A stretch of DNA of 64,000 bases from Bacillota bacterium (GCA_017577405.1 PIUA01000023.1:1-64000); one strand, 5' to 3'. Positions 1 through 9,573 are shown, counted from the first letter of the stretch. The notes: a model not told the origin generated them from the letters alone. Made by a program: numbers and translations.

Positions 1-122
1 GTTTCCCGGTGGCCATGGCGGAGGGGTCCCACCTGTTCCCATTCCGAACACAGTCGTTAAGCCCTCCAGCGGCGATGGTACTGCGGGGGCGACCCCGTGG
101 GAGAGTAGCACGCTGCCGGGAA
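1..122 (+). rRNA. rrf: 5S ribosomal RNA
   Basis: This is 5S rRNA, the last gene of an rRNA operon that begins upstream of the window. The 5' end (positions 3-9) pairs perfectly with the 3' end (116-122), closing helix I. The internal sequence has the usual 5S features, including the CCGAACA element near position 43 and the GAGAGTAG element near 101. A few 5' bases may lie outside the window. A tRNA gene follows 30 bp downstream, as in many rRNA operons. Confidence 0.95.
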
Positions 123-151
123 GCCTTTTTCGGGCGGATGACCGCCCGCGA

Positions 152-226
152 CGCGGGGTGGAGCAACGGTAGCTCGTCGGGCTCATAACCCGGAGGTTGC
201 CGGTTCGAATCCGGCCCCCGCAACCA
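152..226 (+). tRNA. initiator tRNA-fMet (CAT)
   Basis: The gene folds as a 75-nt cloverleaf with an encoded CCA end and anticodon CAT. Two initiator hallmarks are visible. The first base of the acceptor stem is C opposite A72 (a C1xA72 mismatch), and the anticodon stem carries three G-C pairs (GGG/CCC) next to the loop. It is therefore the initiator rather than an elongator Met tRNA. It sits directly behind 5S rRNA and is followed by its own terminator. Confidence 0.95.
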
Positions 227-231
227 ACGAG

Positions 232-262
232 GCCCTGGAAGGCTGAGCCTTCCAGGGCTTTT
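232..262 (+). terminator. Rho-independent terminator after rRNA/tRNA-fMet
   Basis: A perfect 12-bp inverted repeat (232-243 with 247-258) with a 3-nt loop is followed by TTTT. It ends the rRNA-tRNA transcript. Confidence 0.9.
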
Positions 263-281
263 CGCGTCGGAGGAGCCGCGA

Positions 282-311
282 TTGCGGCGGCTGGGCCCGG
301 TCCGCTATGAT
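282..311 (+). promoter_or_regulatory. putative sigma-A promoter of coaBC
   Basis: TTGCGG (282-287) and TATGAT (306-311) are separated by 18 bp, just downstream of the rRNA/tRNA terminator and about 48 bp before the coaBC start. Confidence 0.55.
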
Positions 312-358
312 GGCGGAGGACAAGCCTGCATGCAGAGGGGAAAGGCGGGGAGGACGGC

Positions 359-1624
359 ATGAGACGACCCGAAGGGGGCTGGCAGGGGAAGCGAGTGGTG
401 CTGGGGGTGACCGGGAGCATCGCCGCCTACAAGGCGGTGGAGCTGGCCCGGCGCTTGACCCAGGAAGGGGCTCAGGTCCAGGTGGTGATGACCCGGGCCG
501 CCACCCGGTTCATCGCCCCCCTCACCTTCCGGGAGCTGACCTACCGGGAGCCGCTGGTGGATCTCTTTGACCCGCCGCCGGGCGAGCTGATGCGGCACGT
601 CCACGTGGCGGAAGAAGCCGACCTCTTGCTCATCGCGCCCGCGACGGCCAACATCCTGGCCAAGATGGCGGCGGGGCTGGCCGATGATCTGCTCACCTGC
701 ACCTTCTTGGCCACCCAGGCGCCGGTGGTGGTGGCGCCGGCCATGAACCGGATCATGTACCTCCACCCGGCCACCCAGGAGAACTTGGCCAAACTGGCCC
801 GGTGGGGCGTGGTCGCCGTGGGGCCGGAGTGGGGGCCTTTGGCCACGGGGATTGAGGGGCCGGGCCGCCTGGCCAGCATCGATCAGATCCTGGCCGCCGC
901 GGCCGAGGCGATCGATCGGGGTCAGGGGCTGGTTCAGTGGGCGGAGTCGGCGGACTTGAAGGGCGTGCGGGTGCTGGTCTCCGCCGGGCCGACCCGGGAG
1001 GCCATCGATCCCGTCCGCTTCTTGACTAACCGTTCCTCGGGCAAGATGGGCTTTGCCGTCGCCCGGGCGGCCCGGGCCCGGGGCGCGGAGGTCACCCTGG
1101 TGACGGGGCCCGTCGCCCTGGCCGATCCACCGGGGGTGCGGGTGATCCGGGTGGAGAGCGCGGCGCAGATGCGGGCCGCGCTCCTGGAGCACTTCCTCCA
1201 GTGCGATGTTCTGGTCATGGCGGCGGCGGTGGCCGACTTCCGGCCCCGACAACAGGCGCCCGCCAAGATCAAGAAGGGGGAGCACCAGGAGGGGCTCCGC
1301 CTGGAGCTGGAACGGACGGAGGACATCCTCACGGAGCTGGCCGGGCAGCGGGCGCCCCACCAGGTGTTGGTGGGCTTTGCGGCCGAGACCAACGCCGACC
1401 TGGCCCAGGCCCGGGCCAAGCGGGCGGCCAAGGGCGTGGACCTCTTGGTGCTCAACGACGTGCTGGAGCCGGGGGCCGGCTTTGAGAGCGAGACCAACCG
1501 GGTGACCCTCCTGCACCGCTCGGGCCAGGCGGAGCCTCTGCCTCTGATGTCCAAAGAGGCCGTCGCGCACCAGATCCTCGATCGGGTGGTCCAGCTCCTG
1601 GCTACCAGTGGCCCAACCTCTTGA
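359..1624 (+). CDS. coaBC: bifunctional phosphopantothenoylcysteine decarboxylase / phosphopantothenate-cysteine ligase
   Basis: The 421-aa protein carries out two successive steps of coenzyme A synthesis. Its CoaB half ligates cysteine to 4'-phosphopantothenate, and its CoaC half decarboxylates the product with FMN. The N-terminal flavoprotein domain (about 12-180) has GSIAAYKA (19-26), the conserved His region near 80-82 and the PAMNRIMY motif (127-134). The CoaB domain (about 190-415) has SAGPTREAIDPVR, SSGKMG and the AAAVADFRP...KIKK segment. The ATG is preceded by GGGAGG. The family substrate clamp normally reads ACG-x-x-G-x-GR, but here it is ATG-I-E-G-P-GR, so the usual reactive Cys is Thr163. 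The next gene, coaX, encodes the preceding CoA step on the opposite strand and overlaps the 3' end by 23 bp. Confidence 0.95.
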   Translation: MRRPEGGWQGKRVVLGVTGSIAAYKAVELARRLTQEGAQVQVVMTRAATRFIAPLTFRELTYREPLVDLFDPPPGELMRHVHVAEEADLLLIAPATANILAKMAAGLADDLLTCTFLATQAPVVVAPAMNRIMYLHPATQENLAKLARWGVVAVGPEWGPLATGIEGPGRLASIDQILAAAAEAIDRGQGLVQWAESADLKGVRVLVSAGPTREAIDPVRFLTNRSSGKMGFAVARAARARGAEVTLVTGPVALADPPGVRVIRVESAAQMRAALLEHFLQCDVLVMAAAVADFRPRQQAPAKIKKGEHQEGLRLELERTEDILTELAGQRAPHQVLVGFAAETNADLAQARAKRAAKGVDLLVLNDVLEPGAGFESETNRVTLLHRSGQAEPLPLMSKEAVAHQILDRVVQLLATSGPTS

Positions 1625-2381
1625 GGCGGCGGTAGATGGCAGCCAGCCCGTCCAGGAGCAGGTGGGGTTCGATCAGGTCCACCTCCTCAAGCTCCGGGCC
1701 GATGAGCGGGGCCAAGCCGCCCGTGGCGACCACCCGGGCCTCCTCGCCCAACTCGGCCCGGATCCGGCGGGTGATCTCCTTCACCTGTCCCACGGTGCCG
1801 AAGTAGATGCCCGCCTGGATGGCTTCGGTGGTGCTCTGGCCGATGACCCGCTGGGGCCGGCTCCAGCCCACCTTGGGCAGCTGGGCCGTCTCTTCGACGA
1901 GCGCGTCCAGGGCGATCTGAGCGCCCGGGAGGATGGCTCCACCCAGGTACTCCCGCTGGCGGGAGACCACGTCGAAGGTGGTCGCGGTGCCGAAGTCCAC
2001 CACGATGGCCGGCACCCCCACCCGCTCCGCGGCCGCGAAGGCGCTCACCAGTCGGTCGGCGCCCAACTCATAGGGCCGGTGGTACTTGATGGTCAGCCCC
2101 AGGTCCAAATCGGGCGTTACGACCCAGACGGGCCGTTCCACGTAGCGCTGCAGCGCCTCCTGCCACAGGTCCAACGCGGGCGGGACCACCGAAGCGACCA
2201 CCGCCCCCTCCACCCGCTCCCGGGGCAGGCCTTGGTGGGCCAAGAGCTGAACGAGGAGGAGTCCCAGCTCGTCCGCGGTCCGATTCAGGTCGGTGGTGAC
2301 GCGCCACTGGGCCACCCGCCGATCGCCTTCGTACACGCCGATGGCGACCTTGGTATTCCCCAGATCGATGGTGAGGAGCAT
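1602..2381 (-). CDS. coaX: type III pantothenate kinase
   Basis: It phosphorylates pantothenate, the first committed step of CoA synthesis, in the cytosol. It belongs to the acetate/sugar kinase-Hsc70-actin fold family. With the ATG chosen here the protein is 259 aa, the normal length. Motifs seen are D6-LGNT (phosphate 1), GADRL (about 107-111), VDFGTATT (about 128-135) and the GGAILPG segment. A GTG at 2390 lies directly against GGAGG, so translation most likely starts at the ATG at 2381, 8 nt after that SD. It is convergent with coaBC (23-bp overlap) and divergent from the sigma factor gene. Confidence 0.95.
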   Translation of the reverse strand: MLLTIDLGNTKVAIGVYEGDRRVAQWRVTTDLNRTADELGLLLVQLLAHQGLPRERVEGAVVASVVPPALDLWQEALQRYVERPVWVVTPDLDLGLTIKYHRPYELGADRLVSAFAAAERVGVPAIVVDFGTATTFDVVSRQREYLGGAILPGAQIALDALVEETAQLPKVGWSRPQRVIGQSTTEAIQAGIYFGTVGQVKEITRRIRAELGEEARVVATGGLAPLIGPELEEVDLIEPHLLLDGLAAIYRRLKRLGHW

Positions 2382-2484
2382 GATGCCCACCTCCGGACCG
2401 GTGGATTCCGTCTTGGCTCCTCCCTTCCCTCTTTTGGGAGGGGGCCGGCCGGCCTGGGGTGAAGGGAGAGAGGGGAGGTTGGGG

Positions 2485-3075
2485 ATGGACGGCGCATCGG
2501 CGCTCTCCGATGAAGAGCTGTTGCTCCAGGTGCAGCGGGGCGACGTCTGGGCCTTGGAACTCCTGGTCCAGCGCTACTGGCGGCGGGTTCGGGGCCTGGC
2601 CTTCCGCTTGGTCCAGAACTGGGAGACGGCCGAGGATCTGGCCCAGGAGACCTTTGTCCGCCTCTTGAAGGCGGTGGACCGGTACCGGCACCCCGAGCCC
2701 GTCTGGCCTTGGCTGGCCACCATCACCCGGAACCTGTGCCGGGATGCGGGCCGGCGGGCCCGCCGCCAGCACGAGGTCCAGGCCGGTGCGGCGGGGTGGA
2801 AGCCGGTTCCCTGGGCGGCCGATCCGGGGGAGCTCGTGGCCGATCGGGCCGAGCGGGATCGGGTGGTGGAGGCCCTCCGGCGGCTCTCCCCCAAGCACCA
2901 GCAGGTGCTCACCCTCCGCTTCTATGAACAGCTGAGCCTCCGGGAGATCGCGAGTCGCTGCGGGGTCCCTTTGGGCACGGTCAAGTCCCGTCTCGCCTGG
3001 GGCTTGCGGCGGTTGCGGGCCCTCTTGGGCGGCCCGGTGGCCGGAAAGGAAGAGGCCCCCGGTCCCCTTGCCTGA
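2485..3075 (+). CDS. ECF-type RNA polymerase sigma factor
   Basis: This 196-aa protein has sigma-70 region 2 (about 20-90, with the YWRRVRGLAFRL and AEDLAQETFVRL motifs) and region 4 (about 135-185, with LSPKHQQVLTLRFYE and the HTH segment SLREIASRCGVPLGTVKSRL). It should redirect RNA polymerase to an alternative promoter set. The start is the ATG preceded by GGGAGG at 7 nt. No anti-sigma factor or membrane partner lies next to it. Downstream is a 496-bp non-coding stretch and the opposite-strand pstB. Its signal and targets cannot be inferred. Confidence 0.9.
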   Translation: MDGASALSDEELLLQVQRGDVWALELLVQRYWRRVRGLAFRLVQNWETAEDLAQETFVRLLKAVDRYRHPEPVWPWLATITRNLCRDAGRRARRQHEVQAGAAGWKPVPWAADPGELVADRAERDRVVEALRRLSPKHQQVLTLRFYEQLSLREIASRCGVPLGTVKSRLAWGLRRLRALLGGPVAGKEEAPGPLA

Positions 3076-3571
3076 CCGGGGGCGAAAAGGTCAGAAGCCC
3101 ACAACGACCTTCGCGCCGGCTGCAACGGACCCTTACGTCACCGGGCTTCACCAGCGAGCAAAGACCGATGGCTTCAGAGCCCGGTGCAACCTTTGCCCGA
3201 CCAGATCGGACCCCTAGGGAATCCATACCGATCTTCCGACCGGGATGGATCCCGGTGTCTCCACAACCGCAGTTGAGCAGCCACAGAGCCCGATCCAGTC
3301 TTGGCTCGACCTGAGCCGATCCCTCGCCCAGCCCAAAAGCCCTCGTTGACGAACGCTTCAGACCAGACGAGCAACCGACCCAGATCTTCGCTCCGGCTCC
3401 ACCCGATCCAGCCCTGTGAACCGGGTGAAACCTTTGCTCGACCGTTGCAGACCCGCTTCTCGAGCCTGCAACGATCTTAGCTCGGCCGTTGCAGACCTCT
3501 GACGCCTCCTAGTCTGTCCGCCGGCCGGGCCCCTATCCCTCAAGCGGGCTGGGGAATTCTGGGAAAAGGGG
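3076..3571. repeat. non-coding stretch with degenerate repeats of about 41 bp
   Basis: I see no credible gene in this 496-bp gap between the sigma factor and pstB. It is less GC-rich than its surroundings. It contains several related segments built on CAACGATCTT/AACCTTTGC followed by a GACC-type block and GTTGCAGACC or ATCGGACCC. The clearest copies are 3102-3131, 3185-3213, 3427-3453 and 3468-3497. The last two are 41 bp apart, and 3185 and about 3226 show the same step. It looks like a decayed tandem array with no recognised family. Confidence 0.4.
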
Positions 3572-4366
3572 TTACCCGAAGCGGCCCGTGAGGTACGCTT
3601 CCGTCCGGGGATCCTGGGGCCGCTCGAAGAGGCGGTCGGTCCGATCCAACTCCACCAGGCGGCCGTCGAGGAAGAAGGCGGTCTCGTCGCTGATCCGGCC
3701 GGCCTGCTGCAGGTTGTGGGTGACGATGACCACCGTCAGCCGTTCCTTCAGCTGCTGGATGAGGTCCTCGAGCTTGGCGGTGGAGACGGGGTCCAGGGCC
3801 GAAGCGGGCTCGTCCATGAGGAGCACATCAGGCTCCACGGCCAGGGCCCGGGCGATGCAGAGGCGTTGCTGCTGGCCGCCGGAGAGCTCGAGCGCCGAGG
3901 TGCCCAAGCGGTCTTTCACCTCATCCCACAGCGCGGCCTGGGTGAGGGCCCACTCCACGATCTCCTCCAGACGCCGCCGGTTCCGGATCCCGTACAGCCG
4001 CGGCCCGTAGGCCACATTCTCGAAGATGGACCGGGGGAAGGGATTGGGCCGCTGGAAGACCATGCCGACTCGCTGGCGCAAGGCGACCACATCCACGCCC
4101 GGCCCGTAAATGTCCACGCCGTCCAGCTCGACCCGGCCGGTCACCCGGCACCCGTCGATCAGCTCGTTCATCCGGTTGAGGCTTCGCAGGAAGGTGGACT
4201 TCCCGCAGCCGGACGGCCCGATGAGGGCCAGAACCGAGTTGGCCCGAATGGACAGGCTCACCTCGTGGAGCGCCTGCTTGGCCCCGTAGGAGACCGACAG
4301 ACCCTCCACCCGGATCTTGGGCGAGGAATGGGCCCCCTGGGGGGCCGTCTGCGCCTCAACCTCCAT
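3572..4366 (-). CDS. pstB: phosphate ABC transporter ATP-binding protein
   Basis: This is the ATPase of the Pst high-affinity phosphate importer. The 264-aa protein has Walker [10 protein letters not shown] (about 50-58), the ABC signature LSGGQQQR (about 161-168) and Walker B LLMDEP (about 182-187). The PstB-type [14 protein letters not shown] context and the [14 protein letters not shown] segment are also present. The ATG at 4366 has GGAGGA about 7 nt upstream. A GTG at 4372 is too close to that SD. It lies 23 bp downstream of the phoP-like gene on the same strand. The permease and binding-protein genes (pstS, pstC, pstA) are absent from this locus. Confidence 0.93.
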   Translation of the reverse strand: MEVEAQTAPQGAHSSPKIRVEGLSVSYGAKQALHEVSLSIRANSVLALIGPSGCGKSTFLRSLNRMNELIDGCRVTGRVELDGVDIYGPGVDVVALRQRVGMVFQRPNPFPRSIFENVAYGPRLYGIRNRRRLEEIVEWALTQAALWDEVKDRLGTSALELSGGQQQRLCIARALAVEPDVLLMDEPASALDPVSTAKLEDLIQQLKERLTVVIVTHNLQQAGRISDETAFFLDGRLVELDRTDRLFERPQDPRTEAYLTGRFG

Positions 4367-4389
4367 CCCCACTCCTCCTCACGGGCCGC

Positions 4390-5085
<696 letters not shown>

Positions 5086-5109
5086 CCCTCTGATGGTACC
5101 AGGCCCATG

Positions 5110-6543
5110 TTACGAAGCCGTTACCTTCTCCGGCGCCGCTCGGAGCCGGACCCGGAAGGTGCTCCCTTCTCCCGGGGCGCTCTCCACCCAGATCCGCCCC
5201 CCCTGCCGCTCCACCGCGTGCCGGACGATGGAGAGCCCCAGCCCGGTGCCGCCCATGGCCCGGGAGCGGGCCTTGTCCACCCGGTAGAAGCGCTCAAAGA
5301 CCCGGTTGAGGGCCCGGCCGGGGATCCCCGGCCCGGTGTCGGCCACCGCCAGCTCCACCCAAGCCCCCTCCCGGTCGCCTGAGATCCAGACCCGCCCGCC
5401 CTCGGGGGTGTACTTCACCGCGTTGTCCACCAGGTTGATCAGCACCTGCCGGAGCAGGGACTCATTGCCCATCACCCACAGCGCTGGGGGGCACTGGACG
5501 GAGAGATCGATGGACCGGCTTTCGGCCCGCTGCCGGAAGAGCTCGGCGCATTCGGCCGCAAGGAGGCTCAGGTTGACGGGGACCAGCTCCACCTCCAGGT
5601 GGGGTGACTCCAGCCGGGAGAGATCCAGGAGGTCGTTGATCAGGCTGACCAGCCGGTCGGTCTCCCGCCGGACGATCTCCAGGAACCGGCGAGCGGTGGC
5701 GGGGTCGTCCATGGCGCCGTCCAGGAGGGTTTCGATGAAGCCTTTCAGGGCCGTGAGCGGCGTGCGGAGCTCGTGGGAGACGTTGGCCACGAACTCCGTC
5801 CGAACCTGTTCCAGCCGGCGCATCTCCGTCACATCCCGGAGCACCGCCACCGCGCCCGCCAGCTCACCGTCCGCCCGGCGCAAGGGGGCCGAGCGGATCT
5901 GGAGCTCCCGCTCCACCGGCCGCATCAGCCGGACGCTCCGGGTCTGGCCTGCCCCCTGGACCGCGGCCGCTTCCAGGGCCTCGGCCAGGCCGTACTCCCG
6001 GATGGCCTCGACCAAGGGGCGGCCCAGCACCTCCGAACGGGGCAGATCGAAGAGCCGCTCGGCCGCACTGTTGAAGAGCTGCACCCGCCCCTGCTGGTCC
6101 TGGGCGATGACGCCGTCATCCAGGCTCTCCAGAATGGTGTCGAGGAGGGTGGCCCGGGTCTGGGCGGACCCCAGGGCCTCCTGCCAGCGCTGATCGCGCT
6201 CGGCCAGGGCCAGGGCGAGCTGGGCCGAAGCCCCTCGTAGCCTCTGGTCCCACAGCCCCGGGCTGGCGCCGGTTTCCCCCACGGGGTCCTGATCCCGCAG
6301 GAGCTGCACCAGTCGGTCCACCGCCCGGCGGTGGCGGTGGCGCTCCCAGGCCCAGCCGATGAGACCGCCGGCCGCCGTCGCTCCGGCCCCAACCAGGGCG
6401 GCCCCGGGCCCGATCCATCTTTGGAGGGCCCAAAGGCTGGCCAGCACCAAGAGCCCAGCGAGGAGCGCCAAGATGCGGAGACGGGCCGGCGGGCCTACCC
6501 CCGGGTAAGATCCAGGAGCCAGAGGGCTCCGCTGTCCATCCAT
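5110..6543 (-). CDS. phoR: PhoR-like sensor histidine kinase with PAS domain
   Basis: The 477-aa membrane kinase has two closely spaced membrane segments (about 23-41 and 47-65) and almost no extracytoplasmic loop. A PAS domain (about 130-240) follows. The HisKA domain has phosphorylated His257 in FVANVSHELRTPLT. The HATPase domain has the N box NLVDNAVKYTPEGG, VADTGPGIP and GGTGLGLSIV. With no sensor loop it probably reads a membrane or transporter signal, as PhoR does through Pst. Its start overlaps the end of the upstream TPR regulator by 49 bp, so the two are probably translationally coupled. Confidence 0.88.
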   Translation of the reverse strand: MDGQRSPLAPGSYPGVGPPARLRILALLAGLLVLASLWALQRWIGPGAALVGAGATAAGGLIGWAWERHRHRRAVDRLVQLLRDQDPVGETGASPGLWDQRLRGASAQLALALAERDQRWQEALGSAQTRATLLDTILESLDDGVIAQDQQGRVQLFNSAAERLFDLPRSEVLGRPLVEAIREYGLAEALEAAAVQGAGQTRSVRLMRPVERELQIRSAPLRRADGELAGAVAVLRDVTEMRRLEQVRTEFVANVSHELRTPLTALKGFIETLLDGAMDDPATARRFLEIVRRETDRLVSLINDLLDLSRLESPHLEVELVPVNLSLLAAECAELFRQRAESRSIDLSVQCPPALWVMGNESLLRQVLINLVDNAVKYTPEGGRVWISGDREGAWVELAVADTGPGIPGRALNRVFERFYRVDKARSRAMGGTGLGLSIVRHAVERQGGRIWVESAPGEGSTFRVRLRAAPEKVTAS

Positions 6544-7880
6544 CCGCCCGTCATCCCCTTCTTCTGAAACCAGTCGAGAGCGCCGGCGAAGAGACCTGCC
6601 GCCCGATCCAGCTGGCCCAGCTGCTCACAGACGCGGGCCAGCTCCTCCCGGACGGGCCCTAACGGGGCGTCGGCATCGCCTGACCCTTCCAGCAGGTCCA
6701 GCGCCTTCTGGAGCTGGGTCTGGGCCTCCTCCAGCCGCCCCTCCCGCCAGAGAAGCCGGGCCAGCTCCCGGTGGACCCAGGGCCGGTCTTGGGGCCCGGC
6801 CGCCTGGATGGCGGCCCCCCAGAGGGCTTGGGCAGCGGAGACCTGGCCTTCCAAGGCGGCCAACCACGCCCGGGCCCGCAGGACCGCGGTCTGCAGGCGA
6901 TGGCCCGGGGGCAGCTCCCGGGCCATTCGGTCGGCCTGCTCCACCGCCCAACGGGCCCCGTCCCCTTGCCCCGCCCGGGCCTTGACCCAGGTCAGATGGA
7001 GGTAGCCGTCGATGGTCCGCTCCCGGTCGCCCAGGGCCTGGAAAAAGTAGAGGGAGCGCTCCACCATCACCTGGGCCGCCTCGTGCTCGCCCGTCTGCCC
7101 CAAGAGCCGGCCCAAAGTGAGGGCCACCTCGCCGTAACGGGCGAAGTCGGTCAGATCGTCCATGGCCCACAAGGCCTCTTTCAGGTGTTCGATGGCTTCC
7201 GCGGGCGCGCCCCGGCGGGCCAAGGCGAGGCCCAACTCGGCCCGGAGGTTGGCCTGGAGCCACTCATCCTCGGGGGAATCTCCCAGGCGATCGAGCCCCC
7301 GCTCGAGGAGGCGGATGGCCCGGTCGGTCCTGCCGCGGGTCATCTCATAGCGGGCCCAGTGCAAGAGGAGGCTGGCCTCCTCCCGCTCGTCTCCTGTGGC
7401 CCGCCACGCGTCGGCCGCCTGGCGGTACGCGTGGACCACCTGGTCGGGGGGGCCGGTGCTGGCCATCAGCTCCGCCCGCAGGCTCAGGAGCCGGGCCTGG
7501 GAGAGGAGGTCCGTCGGTGGGAGCTCCACCAACGCCTGATCCAGCCGTTCCAAGGCCTGGGCGGTGGCTCCGGCCGCGGCCAGGGCCCGGGCCTGACGGA
7601 GCGCGGGGAAGGCGGCCAGGGGTGGGGCGGGGGGATCGACCTCCGGTTCATCGAGAAAATAGCTGACGGGACGGTTGAGGCGCTGGGCCAGGAGCTGGAG
7701 GGTGCGCAACGAGGGGCGGGCCAGGTCAGCCTCCACCTGGCTGATGAAGCTTTTGGTCATCTCCTCGCCGGCCAACTCGGCCTGGGTCAAACCGAGCCGC
7801 TGCCGTTCCCGGCGGATCCGCTCCCCAAGGGTGGGCCGGTCCGACCGCGGCTCCCTCCTCCCCCGACCGGAGCGGGACAC
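6495..7880 (-). CDS. XRE-family regulator with C-terminal TPR repeats
   Basis: This protein is about 461 aa. An XRE helix-turn-helix (about 17-75, TLGERIRRERQRLGLTQAEL ... FISQVEADLARPS) is followed by about 350 residues of tetratricopeptide-like helical repeats rich in AL, AR and W positions. This layout is typical of peptide- or protein-responsive regulators such as the RRNPP group and the HTH-TPR regulators of Bacillota. The frame is open further upstream. The GTG at 7880 is chosen because GGAG lies 8 nt before it and the HTH begins 16 residues later. It heads the minus-strand operon with the PhoR-like kinase, the PhoP-like regulator and pstB, which is an unusual partner. Confidence 0.8.
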   Translation of the reverse strand: MSRSGRGRREPRSDRPTLGERIRRERQRLGLTQAELAGEEMTKSFISQVEADLARPSLRTLQLLAQRLNRPVSYFLDEPEVDPPAPPLAAFPALRQARALAAAGATAQALERLDQALVELPPTDLLSQARLLSLRAELMASTGPPDQVVHAYRQAADAWRATGDEREEASLLLHWARYEMTRGRTDRAIRLLERGLDRLGDSPEDEWLQANLRAELGLALARRGAPAEAIEHLKEALWAMDDLTDFARYGEVALTLGRLLGQTGEHEAAQVMVERSLYFFQALGDRERTIDGYLHLTWVKARAGQGDGARWAVEQADRMARELPPGHRLQTAVLRARAWLAALEGQVSAAQALWGAAIQAAGPQDRPWVHRELARLLWREGRLEEAQTQLQKALDLLEGSGDADAPLGPVREELARVCEQLGQLDRAAGLFAGALDWFQKKGMTGGWMDSGALWLLDLTRG

Positions 7881-8054
7881 TGCCGTCACTCCTCTCGCCC
7901 AGGCCCTGCAGGTATGGTCCTCCGACGCTCTCCGGCCTTCTCCGACTCTCTTCGTGCTGGCCCGGGGAGACCCTGCTGGCACATGCTGCCCGGGATGGAG
8001 GAAGGCTGCTCCAGGCGCCGAAAGCTTCAATGCATACCCTGGGAGGGGTGGTCA

Positions 8055-9560
8055 TTGGGTGCACCCCAGGCCCCCGAGCGCGACCGGACGCCCTTTCTGG
8101 ATCGTCTGGTGGCGTACGTGCAAGCGGGCATCGTGCCCTACCACACCCCGGGACACAAGCAGGGCCGCGGGGCTCCCCCGCGCCTGGTGGACGTTCTGGG
8201 AACCAAGCCCTTCCTGATCGATCTTGACGGCGATTTGGAGGAGCCGGACCAGGCCCCGGCGGTGGACAGCCTCCGGGAGGCCGAGGCCCTGGCCGCCGCC
8301 GCCCATGGGGCGCGCCATGCCCGGTTCTTGGTCAACGGGACCACCGCAGGAATCCATGCCCTCATGCTGGCGGGCACCGGGCCCGGACAGACGGTGGTGC
8401 TCCCCCGCAACGTCCACCGGAGCCTGATCGGGGGCCTCATCCTCTCCGGGGCGCGGCCCCGTTTCGTGGCCCCCCAGTTCCTGGCGGAAGCGGGCGTGGC
8501 CACGGTTCCCACCCCGGTGGCGGTGGCTGCCGCCCTCAGGGGGGAGCCGCGGCCCAGCGCGCTGTGGCTTACCGCGCCCATCTACTACGGTTGGCTGCCC
8601 GATCTGCCCGCCATGGCCCGGGTGGCGGCGGCCCTCGGGGTGCCTCTTTGGGTGGACGAGGCCCATGGAGCCCTTCACGGCTTCCATCCTGACCTGCCGC
8701 CGGGCGCCCTGGCCGCTGGGGCGGCCGCGGCCGTCAGGAGTTTTCACAAGGGGGGCGGCTCCCTGGTTCAGTCGTCGCTCCTGCTCCTGGGGGAGGCAGG
8801 GCCCGATCCCGACCGGGTGGACGCGGCCCTGGCGGTGCTCCAGTCCACCAGCCCATCGCCTTTGCTTCTGGCCTCTCTGGACGGGGCTCGGGCGTGGCTG
8901 GCCGGCGGCGCTTCCGGGGCCCTGGACCGGCTGCTGGCGACGGCCCACCAGGTACGGGAGGCCCTCAACCAGCGGCCCGGCCTCCACTGCTGGGGCCCGG
9001 AGGTGGTGGGGCAGGCGGGGATCGCCGCGTGGGATCCCACCCGGATCGTCTTCTCGGTGGCCGGGCTGGGGCTGTCGGGCTTGGAAGCGGCCCGCTGGCT
9101 CCGCCGTGCCTGTGGCCTGCAGGTGGAGATGGCCGACCTGACCAACGTGGTGGTGGTCCTCTCGCCCGGGGACGGGCCCTGGTCAGCCCGCCGGCTGCTC
9201 GATGGGGTGGACCGTCTGATCCGGGAGGCTCGGCCGCGCCGGCGGCCGGCCCTCCTGGAGCCGCCGCCCCTGCCGCCGGCGCCCCTGACACCCCGGGAAG
9301 CCTACTTTGCTCCGGCCCGACGGGTGCCCCTGCGGGAGGCGGTGGGCGAAGCCTCGGCGGAGATGGTGGCACCCTATCCGCCAGGGGTCCCCATCCTGGT
9401 CCCGGGGGAGGAAGTGACGGCGGAGACCGTCGAGTACCTGACCCGCCTGCGGCGGGCGGGCGCCCGCCTGCAGGGCGGCAGCGACCCAACGGGCGAGACC
9501 TTGCTGGTGGTGGCAGGCTCCCCCGCTTCTTCGCCACCTTGGGCTTCCGGGGAGCTGTAA
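8055..9560 (+). CDS. PLP-dependent Orn/Lys/Arg decarboxylase (YaaO/SpeA-like)
   Basis: This is a fold-type I PLP decarboxylase of basic amino acids, feeding polyamine synthesis or pH homeostasis. The 501-aa protein begins with the family signature RTPFLDRLVAYVQAG and PYHTPGHKQG. It has the PLP-binding pair Asp201/His204 (VDEAHGALHGFH) and the Schiff-base Lys232 (SFHKGGG). A C-terminal decarboxylase domain follows. The frame is open far upstream. I chose the TTG at 8055 because GGGAGGGG lies 8 nt before it and homologues start close to this point. Substrate (Arg, Lys or Orn) cannot be read from the sequence. The position upstream of tmk matches B. subtilis yaaO. Confidence 0.88.
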   Translation: MGAPQAPERDRTPFLDRLVAYVQAGIVPYHTPGHKQGRGAPPRLVDVLGTKPFLIDLDGDLEEPDQAPAVDSLREAEALAAAAHGARHARFLVNGTTAGIHALMLAGTGPGQTVVLPRNVHRSLIGGLILSGARPRFVAPQFLAEAGVATVPTPVAVAAALRGEPRPSALWLTAPIYYGWLPDLPAMARVAAALGVPLWVDEAHGALHGFHPDLPPGALAAGAAAAVRSFHKGGGSLVQSSLLLLGEAGPDPDRVDAALAVLQSTSPSPLLLASLDGARAWLAGGASGALDRLLATAHQVREALNQRPGLHCWGPEVVGQAGIAAWDPTRIVFSVAGLGLSGLEAARWLRRACGLQVEMADLTNVVVVLSPGDGPWSARRLLDGVDRLIREARPRRRPALLEPPPLPPAPLTPREAYFAPARRVPLREAVGEASAEMVAPYPPGVPILVPGEEVTAETVEYLTRLRRAGARLQGGSDPTGETLLVVAGSPASSPPWASGEL

Positions 9561-9573
9561 AGGAGGCTGAGCC

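Noticed and set aside
3185-3497. CRISPR array in the sigma factor/pstB intergenic region
   Set aside because: Repeat units are degenerate, contiguous and not separated by unique spacers of constant length. No cas genes are present.
6771-8054. Upstream extension of the decarboxylase frame by about 430 codons
   Set aside because: The extension runs antisense over the XRE-TPR gene and encodes no recognisable domain. A TTG with a good SD sits at the family start.
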